From Trachythela sp. YZ-2020 (taxonomy: Eukaryota; Cnidaria; Anthozoa; Malacalcyonacea; Clavulariidae), in NCBI GenBank assembly GCA_016169945.1, contig JADLSH010000145.1, positions 3,471,501 to 3,535,500 of the forward strand: a DNA stretch of 64,000 nucleotides. The letters run 5' to 3'. Of this stretch, positions 27,405 to 38,100 are shown one piece after another. Below the pieces are notes generated by a model, which saw only the letters and a program-made list of their open reading frames with translations, made no database searches and was not told the origin of the DNA. The translations under genes were made by a program, and so were the position numbers. How positions within the stretch are numbered: the first letter of the stretch is position 1; each line of letters begins with the position of its first letter.

Positions 27405-27514
27405 TAGGCTTATATGACGCGCGAAAGCGGACAAAATTACTTTTCCCAAATATATATATGACATCAATATCAAATATAAAACAACAATACAAATATAGTA
27501 GGAATTGCCGTATA

Positions 27515-30191
27515 GGCCAATTAAAAAAAGTTTTTAGTTTTTCATCGCCGCCCGCCCCTGAAAAATTGGCCGCCCGAAATATATATATTTTTTACTATTA
27601 TTATATCGGAATTAGTCGGAAGTAGTCGGAAACCGAACGTTGGCGGCCATATTGTTTCAACATGCCTTTCGTTGTCGTACGTTGTCTTGACCACTGATCT
27701 GAAAATATAGTACCTGGATCGAGCTTCTATACCTATGAAAATTGAAGCCAGTTTTGGATTTGGCGGCCATATTGGAGTGACCACCAATGGCCGTCGTAAG
27801 TCGAGGCAATTTGAAGGAAGTATTTTCAATTTGCGCTGTGTTGGGCGATGGAATTATTGAAATTTAATTGGAAATATGTAAAGGAGTTTGTATATTGTTA
27901 AAAGTCACCGATTTGGGTTGATTTCGGGCGTTTCTCGGCGAAAAAACTGTTCGCGTGTGTATGTTGTTGTCAGCCATGAGTGGGCATATTTACGTGAAAA
28001 TTTTGGAATAAATCGCCGTACTGTGCCTCTCGGCGTAGTAATCAAAGAAATTACAAGAAAGGAGACAGTTTCACATGGGAGAGTAATACTGGGCAAATAG
28101 TGATGGTGAAAGATCGGCCTTAAAACGGGTTTTTGTGACGATTAAAGTCGACGAACTTTGCGTGTTGTAGCTACAACAATTAATAGTTGATTGTTGTTGC
28201 CCGGCGAACAGACGTTGTTCATACTTGTATCAAATACGACAGTATAATTTAACAGGTCCAAGAAAATAGTTCATTGTTTGCTGAAGCACAATAAATAAAA
28301 AGTACTTATGTATTTACTAAATTATACTGGTCAGATTGACATAATTTGTCAGAATGTACCACTACAAATTTGTCTACTGTGTCTCAAGAGATTGATTACA
28401 GGCCATCTATATAAAACATCATGCTGTGGCATTTAGTTTCCTTATGAATAAGTGAACAATTTATTTACATGTATTTGTCTCTGTGCAGAGGAAGCAGGGG
28501 TGGTGCTACTGGGGAATACATGCTCTGTTGGGAACCCCAGGCTCCATTGGGGAAATACACCAATATATCAGGGATTGTCATATTCAGTTACTATGTTTGA
28601 GCTACAAACCATGTAATATGCATAAAGTCTTGGTTCAAAAAATAATTGACTCCCTTTCCAGAATCTGAAATTTAAATTATTTTTCAGTACCATTCCACTG
28701 AGTTACCCATTCCTGACCCATCTCACTGTTACAAGTAACAATAACAACATAAGACACAACAGTCAACAACTAGACACTAAATAAGTTGGTATCATGATAC
28801 ACTAAGATGCATATAAACCTTAAGCAAACTTCTGTACATCTGTCTTGAATGTTGATCAATTAAGGCATTTAATGTTATACCAATGTTTGAAGCTTTGTAG
28901 TATCCAGTCAGGATACAAGTCCTTCACAGTTTAGTATCCAACACCAAATTTTAGTATCTTGTGGATATTGGGATACTGCAAATTTCAAACCTTGCCTTAA
29001 AAGGATGGCCCTTTTCTTTCCTGTGCCAAGGAATTGACACCATAGTTGAAAAGTAGATTAGGAACCTAATGGTATAAATCGAGTTTAGACATATTAAAAA
29101 TAAATTTGAATTAATAAAAACATTTGTCAATGAGAAATTTTACAATAGCATTGGCCAATTATCATGGTATGCTGATTTATTGCATACAGTTTTTTGCAAA
29201 ATTCTTCACAAGATACAGAAGTTTCAGACAGGTAAAATCTTTCAAAGAAATATAAAAAATACTTTTAGCAGAAATATATTTATGACTTCACTACAAACAT
29301 AATACTAAATCTGAAGCAACTGAGCATAGAAATTATTAAGTATACTGTTATTTACAAGCACTATAAATTATATGTCCTATATGGCGACTGCATCACGGCC
29401 ACTTACGCGTAAAGTTTCTGTTAATACATTCGTTTTCAGCCTGAATCAGTGATTCCTCATTATTTATACGCGCAATATTACTTCCACAAGATGTCCTGTC
29501 TCGTTTCTTGATTTACTATTACTGCGGAAGGCAACATATTGTAGCTACAACACGCAAAGTTCGTCGACTTTAATCGTCACAAAAACCTGTTTTAAGGCCG
29601 ATCTTTCACCATCACTATTTGCCCAGTATTACTCTCCCATGTGAAACTGTCTCCTTTCTTGTATTTCTTTGATTACTACGCCGAGAGGCACAGTACGGCG
29701 ATTTATTCCAAAATTTTCACGTAAATATGCCCACTCATGGCTGACAACAACATACACACGCGAACAGTTTTTTCGCCGAGAAACGCCCGAAATCAACCCA
29801 AATCGGTGACTTTTAACAATATACAAACTCCTTTACATATTTCCAATTAAACTTCAATAATTCCATCGCCCAACACAGCGCAAATTGAAAATACTTCCTT
29901 CAAATTGCTTCGACTTACGACGGCCATTGGTGGTCACTCCAATATGGCCGCCAAATCCAAAACTGGCTTCAATTTTCATAGGTATAGAAGCTCGATCCAG
30001 GTACTATATTTTCAGATCAGTGGTCTTGACTGTGACTATTTCTTGCGCAGACAAAATGTGTGAAATGGAAAACAACCTTTTAACCCGTTTTTAAAAGGGG
30101 AATATACTACTTCCGCTATTAAAAAATAAATAATAAAAAAAATAAAAATCCGCCCGACCCACGTTTTTCAAAAAACTTTTTTTAATTGGCC
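27515..30191. mobile_element. Element B: 2.7-kb TIR element inserted in the left arm of A
   Basis: Arms 27515-28178 and 29541-30191 are inverted copies of ~650 bases, tips GGCCAATTAAAAAAAGTTTT. The intact right arm of A reads GCCGTATATATATGTGC across the insertion point. B is bounded by GCCGTATA and ATATATATGTGC, implying a 3-bp duplication (ATA), which fits the size but not the usual TWA sequence of PIF/Harbinger. Open frames inside the arms occur twice in mirror image and are not genes. The 1.36-kb loop (28179-29540) shows no recognisable protein. Confidence 0.75.
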
Positions 30192-30493
30192 ATATATATG
30201 TGCTAATTCTTAAATATAAAACGTGTTCTTAAATATATAGAACGTTCCTAAAATATATAACATTTTTTCGCAAATAGAAACAATGTTGCCGATTATTTAA
30301 CGTCTTCTCTCATATATAAACAATATTGGCATATATAAATCAGCTCACATATATAAACAATGTTGCCATATATAAATCAGCTCACATATGTATATATAAA
30401 CAATTTTTCCATATATAAATCAGCTCACATAATATATAAACAATGTTGCCGATTATATACAACGTGTGCCAAATATATAAAGGGTGGTTACAC

Positions 30494-31048
30494 CACAGGC
30501 GGCCCAATTTCAAGGTGAATGATCAGGAGTTGCGGGTTTTTAACGGCTTTTATAAACAAATTTGATACTCAACCAAAACTATTCTAAAAACATTCTTAAA
30601 TTAATCAAATAACTACACTTTAACAATAAAATATAGTTGACATGATAGTATAATGCCTTTACATTCTTTTAATTACTCCATGAGCTCATTTAGAGCGGTT
30701 TATGCAACCTTTTCTGTGGCCTATATATTGTGTTGACTTGTGTGTTGCTCGTCATATGTATATAAAAGGTAAAGGCTAATTACTCGCGGCCCGACCGCAT
30801 CGCCTTCAAAGTCAAATATCTCCGCTCAAACTTGTCGTACGGCAAAAATAATTCGATCAAATCTTTTCACATAGGTTTCTCTTTCTAACGAATATGGTTT
30901 GATCACAACTCGGGCAAATTTAGCGACGAACGGAGCCAAAATCTCTCTCAATTTCGGCTATGTTCATAATACTTCGAACTGTTCGGGCATGACCGTGGAC
31001 GTGACGTAACAACTGGTAAACATTCACCCTGAAATTGGGCCGCCTGTG
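30494..31048. mobile_element. Element F: hAT-like MITE inside the left arm of D
   Basis: Tips CACAGGCGGCCCAATTTCA at 30494 and mirrored at 31048. Flanks GTTACAC and ATTACAC differ by one base, close to a 7-8 bp duplication. The right arm of D lacks F and reads GGTTACACAGTGCCGC across the site. CAGGCGGCCC-type tips occur in hAT elements. 555 bases, non-coding. Confidence 0.65.
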
Positions 31049-31219
31049 ATTACACAATACACAGTGCCGCGTTCGATTTAACCGAATTATATGAAGTACT
31101 GCTTAAACCAATAAACATGCATCTTATTAAAGTGCAGGCGCTTTTTCACTCGACGTTGGTCATGGCTGACAATTAGCACATGCAAATTTAGGTAAATTTA
31201 ATAAAAGCAGTGGTCAATG

Positions 31220-31396
31220 TAGACTTGCTCCAAGTCTGTCTCTTATAGGGGGAGTATATTAGGGCGCGCGAAAATGCGGGCGGGAGACGGGCGGCGAGAA
31301 AATCGGTTCCAATTTTATCGCGTCCCGCCCGCCCGCCGTCCGCCTTAATTTCCTTCCCCCCGCATTTTCGCAAGAGACAGACTTGGACTAAGTCTA
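31220..31396. mobile_element. Element H: 177-bp MITE with 9-bp target duplication inside the left arm of D
   Basis: The left tip TAGACTTGCTCCAAGTCTGT matches the complement of the right tip at two-base difference. TGGTCAATG flanks both sides (31211-31219, 31397-31405); the opposite arm of D has the unoccupied site (read as GTGACCAATGTTGC). A 9-bp duplication suggests a Mutator-like element. The interior is GC-rich, with mirrored CCCGCCCGCC blocks. Confidence 0.8.
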
Positions 31397-32339
31397 TGGT
31401 CAATGTTGCTGATCGTGGCACATCGCAGGAATCGAATAGCGAGGAAAGTAGTTCGGAACTATAAAGCGGTTGTTTCCATCAACAGAGGGTGGTCAAGGTG
31501 CAAACGCCACACAAAATACAGTGCCAGGAGAGCGCGCCGCGGAACAAAAAAGGAATTATTATTATTATTATTGATAGGCATACAGTTACAAGTATTGCGC
31601 GATTTAATCTGCTAGCGAATAGTGTCTCCCTGGACAATATACGCGACACAGATAGTGTCCCTCCTCGCGGATTCTGACCCTCAAAGAAACACTGAGATAA
31701 GATTTAGTTCTTGCGTATAATATAAACCAATGCAATGCGTTAACCTACTTTGTTATTTCACTCTGTCTAACGCCAGACGATTTTACTTGTCACGGGAAGG
31801 GTCTTGCTCATTAATGAGTTAAATCACTGTCTCATGCAGTTTGTTACACCGGAACTTGAAATAGTGGTTCGAGTGCACCCCTAAACAACATACAACAAAA
31901 ATTATTTAAGAATTCCATAGCATCCTTCACCGATTTTCGTACACTGTGCTTGGATTAAATCGCGCAATACTTGTAACTGTATGCCTATCAGGATTTTCAT
32001 TCCTTTCTTGTTCCGCGGCGCGCTCTCCTGGCACTGTATTTTGTGTGGCGTCTGCACCTTGACCACCCTCTGTTGATGGAAACAATTGCTTTATAGTTTC
32101 TTCGACACTAACCGAACTACTTTCCTCGCTATTCGATTCATGTGATGTGCCACGATCAGCAAGACAGCAACATTGGTCACTGCTTTTATTAAATTTGCCT
32201 AAATTTGCATGTGTTTGTCAGCCATGACCATCAGTAGTGGCCATGACCAACGTCGATTGAAAAAGCGCCTGCACTTTAACAAGATGTGTTTATTGGTTTA
32301 AGCAGTACTTCATATAATTCGGTTAAATCGAACGCGGCA

Positions 32340-32544
32340 CCACAGTATAGAGACGACCAGTAGGGCCACTCGGCGATGCAACATGTAGCCGGCTTTTTAT
32401 GCAAAAATATGCAGTTTACTGGCCAGGAAAGTTAGTCCAGCTTGCTTATTGGCCAGAAAAAGCAATTGACTGGCTGCCAATGCGTAATGAGCGGCCACAC
32501 AAAATTTCAAATGAGTGGCCCTACTGGTCGTCTCTATACTGTGG
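32340..32544. mobile_element. Element G: 205-bp MITE inside the right arm of D
   Basis: Tips CCACAGTATAGAGACGACCA and its complement are perfect over about 31 bases. CGGCA flanks both sides (32335-32339, 32545-32549), extendable to GCGGCAC depending on where the tip is set. The left arm of D reads through without G (ACACAGTGCCGCGTTCG). Confidence 0.8.
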
Positions 32545-33289
32545 CGGCACTGTGTAACCACCCTTTATAATAGTTATATATTTGGCACACGTTGTATACA
32601 GCTAATTGCATTAAGGTTGTCCTCCGACAAAGCTAAAAGGTAAAAGCCAAGCGCGAAAAGTTCGATATTCATCTCGCATATTCATACGAAAAAAAGCTTG
32701 ACCTGCAACAAGCCAAGTTTGAATCCCTTGAGAACGCTAATGAATATATTGTTATTATGAAATTCCCTCATAATTATTCAATCTGCATGCCAAACGGCAG
32801 AACAAGACTATGATTTAAAGTTTCGTCCCAGCGTGGCCGCTATAGCATAATTGTCCCTTGAAAACAAGTAAAATACCTCTTACGAATTGCAGACTGTTAC
32901 GTTTTGTGTTAAAAATGCCTCGTGCGTACAGTCACGATTTGCGATGGAGAGCTATTTCCCTCAAATTGAAATAGTGGGAATCGATATTGAGGAGATCTAT
33001 ACGAGAGCAAGTATATATTATACGAGAGCAACATTATACGGCACGGGACATCTTGCTTAGTATAAGTATCGTTTTGATTCTTATTGCCTTGGCGAACAAC
33101 TTTAAGCATAATATTTACAGTATCCTCCTCATCCATTTTTGTACAAAACACTGCTTTAGAGTTTAACACTATCGTGATAGCACAGCTACACAGAGATTAC
33201 TTAATTATTCGACATTTCAACAACTGGCGGGCTCCAGCATATTTGAGGTCCCCGGGGAGAACATTCGTTGCTTTTTGTCTGTTCAGCTA

Positions 33290-33528
33290 GGGTGTAAAAA
33301 AAAAAATCAACCTCCATTTCCCAAATAAATCCACTTTTCTTAAGAACAAAGATTTTGAGCCCCTGGGAATTTAAAATAGCTTCTAATCGTATTCCAGGAG
33401 CATAACTGTCGAATTATTAATAGGTCGTATTACTATTTTAAATTCCCCAGGGGCCTAAAATCTTTTGTGCTTAAGAACAAAGTGGATTTCTTGGGAAATT
33501 CCGAGGTTGCGTTTTTTTTTATACACCC
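33290..33528. mobile_element. Element I: palindromic MITE in the loop of A
   Basis: AGGGTGTAAAAAAAA at the left is mirrored by TTTTTTTATACACCCT at the right. Inner pairs include CAACCTC/GAGGTTG and CCTGGGAATTTAAAATAG with its complement. About 239 bases, non-coding. Confidence 0.7.
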
Positions 33529-34379
33529 TGTATTTCACAACTATCTGCGACTGCAAGTTATTTGTAAACAAAAACTGCCTGATGTTCTTGGAGGTATTAC
33601 TTAGAATACTTCAAATTAATGCAATCACTGGAAAACTCCATGAACTGCTTCTCGAAAAACAACAACTAACGTTTTTCCCCATGCAGTTTAGTCATGTCGG
33701 TTAAACTCGACAACAAAGAAAATTGGTTTAAACGTGAAAATAGGTATTTATTCACACGCAGTTAATTAATTCAAACTAGTCGCTCCCATCGTTCTTTTCG
33801 CGCTTGGCTTTTACCTTTTAGCTTTGTCGGAGGACAACCTTAATGCAATAGGCCTATTAGCTGTATATAATCGGCAACATTGTTTATATATGTGAGGTGG
33901 TTTATATATGGGAAAATTGTTTATATATGTGAGCTGATTTATATATGCCAATATTGTTTATATATGAGAGAATTAAGATGTTATATATTCGAGGAACGTT
34001 CTTAACGTACACGTTTTAGCACATATATATACGGCAATTCCTACTATATTTGTATTGTTGTTTCATATTTGATATTGATTTCATATTATATTTGGGAAAA
34101 GTAATTTTGTCCGCTTTTGCGCGTCATAGGCTTATTAGGGTACCACAAGCCGGGTTTTTGTAACACTACAATAGCCATACGCACATGTACATGCGGTATG
34201 TCCACAATGATGCCGGAATTACACACAGCATGACGACATGCATGACATCCTCAAAAACAAACGTCACATGGTGTTGTCATGCGTACTCAAATATGCATAT
34301 ACCGGCAGAAAATATCACGTGTTTAATTCTGTAATTTCATTGGTTATTTTTCTATATTTGTTATGTTTGATATAATATA

Positions 34380-34460
34380 ACCGTATGTGCTTCAAGGCTC
34401 TCACTAGGGATCGGCAAGGCTTACTGGATAGTCTAACGAACCAAGGTCGAGAATAGCACG
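34380..34460 (+). promoter_or_regulatory. Possible 5' UTR exon / promoter region of AMP deaminase
   Basis: A strong donor (CACG|GTAAGC) ends at 34460, about 700 bases before the acceptor AG at 35165-35166 that opens the first coding exon. The stretch just upstream is more GC-rich than its surroundings and lies right after the end of the big nested repeat (34135). It could be a non-coding first exon, but no transcript or TATA box confirms it; the boundaries are a guess. Confidence 0.25.
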
Positions 34461-35193
34461 GTAAGCTATGTTATATTTCTGCACTCGATATTAATACAGA
34501 CCATAGTCATAGATTTTCCTCTTAACTTTATCATTAATGCCAACAACTTTGTCTGACTAGCAAGTGTTGTCTATGTTTGCGGGTGTGTCAGAATTGTGAG
34601 TGGAGTTTACATGGCTTCAGCGAGTCCTTACTAGCTGTTGTTAGCAGACCGCAATTCCGCTGCAAATGGCCTTTCATCTGGCTGACTGCGAGCTTCTATT
34701 AACTGCATGTATTATAGGTGCGATATTGTGCACGCTTTCCGTAATATCTCGTTGTCTGGTTACAGAATCATGTAGTCTATTCAGCTTGAGTCACATATAT
34801 ACCGAGCAAACCGAAATTACTAAACATTAGTTGAAGTAGCAAGCTGAGCGCTTTGCATGTTAAATTCATTCTTTCAGCTCCTTATTATGTCTCCATGACC
34901 ATGGCTGTGTACCAGAGCAGGACTTGTAAATTTGAAGTAATTTTATAGATTCAGCTTTGCACACAACATTTTTTAACGACTCACCAAGCTGATAAAGGTG
35001 AAGCCTGCATACTGTGCCTGCATGGCCCTGGGTATACCTTTGGCATTTGTATGTTCATTAGATGATGCGTCAATATGATTTTATAGGCTTTAGTTTTACA
35101 GAATACGACTTAGTCTTCATGTATATTTGCATACATTATTAAATATTTCAACAAAACATCGTTTAGGTGGGATTAAATCAGCAGAATATCAAG

Positions 35194-38100
35194 ATGCCTA
35201 ACAATCCGCAAGCAAACATCGCGAGAAAAAGGCGATTGAGAGCAAAGTTCCTTGCCTTGCAAAAGGAAAACGGTAAAGCTCTCCAAGGTTTTCCTGACAA
35301 GAAATCTCAGTTGCGACAGTCTAGTAAACCTATAGCTAGCAAAGATCAAAAGAAAGCTGAGATCTCAGCCGAACACAAGCAAGTGAAACAGGAGACTAAA
35401 CTGGCAGCAAAACGTGCATTAGATTGGGAACCGATCTTTCCTATTGAGGAAGAATTGCCAAAGTACAGAAGAGTGGTTGTGAAAGGTGGAGAAGCAGCAA
35501 ATGTAAGATGGGTCAGATAGGGTTTAGAGTCTGCAGTAGAAAGTCGGTTATTTGGCTTATAGCTGTTCTCGTTTTTCTCGAAATTCCAAAAGCGAAGTTC
35601 CAAATAGCGTGCAGCAGCGTTTCGCTACTCTCCGTACGCACTGTTTCGGCGACTAAATCAAATTTAAGTTGGGAATATTTGCTACAACCAAAGATTTCAT
35701 GTACAGTTGTACATATTCTGTAAACGAGTGTAAATGACCTATTTATTATGTATATATTTTTAACAGAATAATGAATTTCAACAATAGAAGTATCACATTA
35801 TTTCTCTACCCACCACTGCCTCGAAATATTGCTTTGTGACCTGGATAATAAACACTGTTTGGATCCTATAGTTATACCTATACCCCATGTTTGAGCTGGA
35901 TACTGTTTGCACTGGTTTGCACCAGTGCACAAGGCATGTTCACAAACAAAATTAGATTTTAACAATATAATTAAGATTGTATTTTAGATGAGATGTATTA
36001 TTATATCAACAAAAATATATTTCCTTATAAGGATAGGGAGTCTACGTAATGGCGTAGGGAGTGTCAAGTAGTCGAGGGTAAAAGTCGAGGTTGAGGGTAA
36101 ACTGTCGAGGGTCCTTGAAAACCGCGTTTGTATTTTACATGTAAAATGTTTCTACCGTAATTTATTCGTGAGATCAACCTCGTCCCCAGGGTCTTGATGG
36201 GACGGCGCGGTGAACGGGGCGATATAGTACAGTAAAACTTTTTAATGCAAGATGAATTCTATATATTTGTAATCCTCATGGAAAGATAAATCAACATTTT
36301 GCTATGGTGATGCCAACACGTGTTTCTAGGGCTGAAAGAGCACGCAAGCTTGTTGTTTCGCGCAAAGCCGTATATTGTCCCTAAAACTGCCGTATACCGT
36401 AAACCTCCGACTATAAGCCCTGGGATTATATTCTTTCGTAAGCATTTTTTTCATGGGCTTATACACGGGGGAGCTTATATTCGGAGGGGCTAATACATGG
36501 ACTACATTTGTGTTAGTAATATTTATTGTGAAAAACTGGAAAGTTACGGCAGTTATCACAGGCCAACAAAGAAAAGCATCAGAAGGAACGCGGGTCCTCG
36601 GATGAGGGATGGAACTTCCATGTTTATATTACCTTCACGGAGCCTTGAAAGATCATTACCATGAACAAGTTTTTGTAAACTTAAATAATAAAACATTAAT
36701 AAATACTGGTATATCTTGTTCAGCGCCCCAAAGGCTTCGATAGGGGGGGAGCTTATATTTGGAATGTTCTGAGCGTTAATAATAGCTTATACACGGGGGA
36801 GCTTATATTCGGGGGGGGCTTATATTTGGAATGTTCTGAGCGTTAATAATAGCTTATACACGGGGGAGCTTATATTCGGGGAGGCTTATATTTGGAATGG
36901 TTTGAGCGTTAGTGAATATAGTGGGCTTCTACACGGGGGTGCTTATATTCGGGTGGGCTTATAGTCGGAGGTTTACGGTATTTGGAGCCAATAAACTACT
37001 GGGACTGAAAAAATCACAAATAATTTAAAAATAGAAAAAATCACATGATTTTTTTAATCTCGTACACTTTTTAGGAGTGATTTGCCCCTCGATTATTACC
37101 CTATCAACGTCCTGAATTAAATATCTCGTATTGAATATCTCGTATATAGCTCATACCTTTGATTTTGGTTATCTCCTCCTAATGTTTCGCAAATGAATCG
37201 TCTTTGTTTGTTTTGAGAGACGCTGGATTGCAGTATACGCAATGCTAGTTCTAAAACCTGGTATTGTGCATATCACGCTTTGCTTCTCGTGTGATTGCAC
37301 AGGGACTGAAAATATGGTGCAAATTATCCTCTTTGTTTGCGATATAAAAGTTCTACTCTCAGACGTACTTCATTAATCAACAATGTTTGAATACATCTTC
37401 AATGAAGCATAACCCGACAGAAATTACTTCGTCCAAGCTGGTATATTATTATTATTATTATTTAATCTTATTTAATCTTATTTACATACAAGCAACGGTA
37501 GCCCTTCAACAAAATAATTAGCTGATTTTCAAGGGACCGTTGACCAATGAAAATACTAATAAAAATATATATAAAAGTTTTACACACAAACAATAACATG
37601 AAAATATACTTATTTAAGCAAGCAATAATCCCACCCAAACCCATATTGTATAATATTAAAAAAAGTTAATTAAGTTTCACTGTCTCGGAGCAGAGCCTTA
37701 AATCTTGGTAGTGATATACCATTATATTTAAGTTCCGTCGGTAATTCGTTCCAAATCTTTGCGCCTGAATAGCCAATTTTTAAGAAAATTAGTTTTAGGT
37801 TTTTCAAGAGATATAATCACAATTATAATTTTGATTATCTTTCACTTTAAACATTTTTGTGATCTTTCTTAAGGAATTGCCTTTTCTAACCTTCCATTTT
37901 TCTATCAATGGTTGCCAGCCTAATTCCTGTAAAATGTACTTCCAGTAATGACTCTAGCAGCCCTGTTTTGCATTTTTTGAAGCTTTTCAAGTGAATAAGC
38001 ATTACCTATGTCCCAAACAAGGCTACAGTAGTCAAAATGCGGCAGGTATATACAGAGATTAATTATTTCTGGGGCACAAAAGCTTTCATTCGTCGAGTCA

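Larger units (their letters stand above)
30460..32594. mobile_element. Element D: 2.1-kb TIR element inserted in the left arm of A
   Basis: Tips CAACGTGTGCCAAATATATA at both ends; TATA flanks both sides (30456-30459, 32595-32598), and the right arm of A preserves the empty site GATTATATACAGC. The arms continue inward for about 400 bases (for example GGAGAGCGCGCCGCGGAACA at about 31528 and its mirror at about 32012), but the left arm is interrupted by F and H and the right arm by G. The loop, about 31611-31952, is unique and non-coding. Superfamily not known. Confidence 0.75.
27405..34135. mobile_element. Element A: outer TIR element, host of nested insertions
   Basis: The right arm, 33794-34135, is mirrored on the left by three separated pieces: 27405-27514, 30192-30459 and 32595-32660. 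Shared words include GACAAAATTACTTTTCCCAA, AGGAATTGCCGTATA, TATATATGTGCTAA and ATTAAGGTTGTCCTCCGAC. The gaps between the left pieces are elements B and D, which the right arm lacks. Inside the arms, ATATATAAAC...CAGCTCACAT units repeat in tandem. The inner loop (32661-33793) has no transposase. Without insertions the element would be about 1.9 kb. Class unknown. Confidence 0.75.

Noticed and set aside
27888..29826. Two nearly identical 65-70-codon frames in opposite orientation
   Set aside because: They are the two arms of element B read from each side; the sequence is non-coding repeat.
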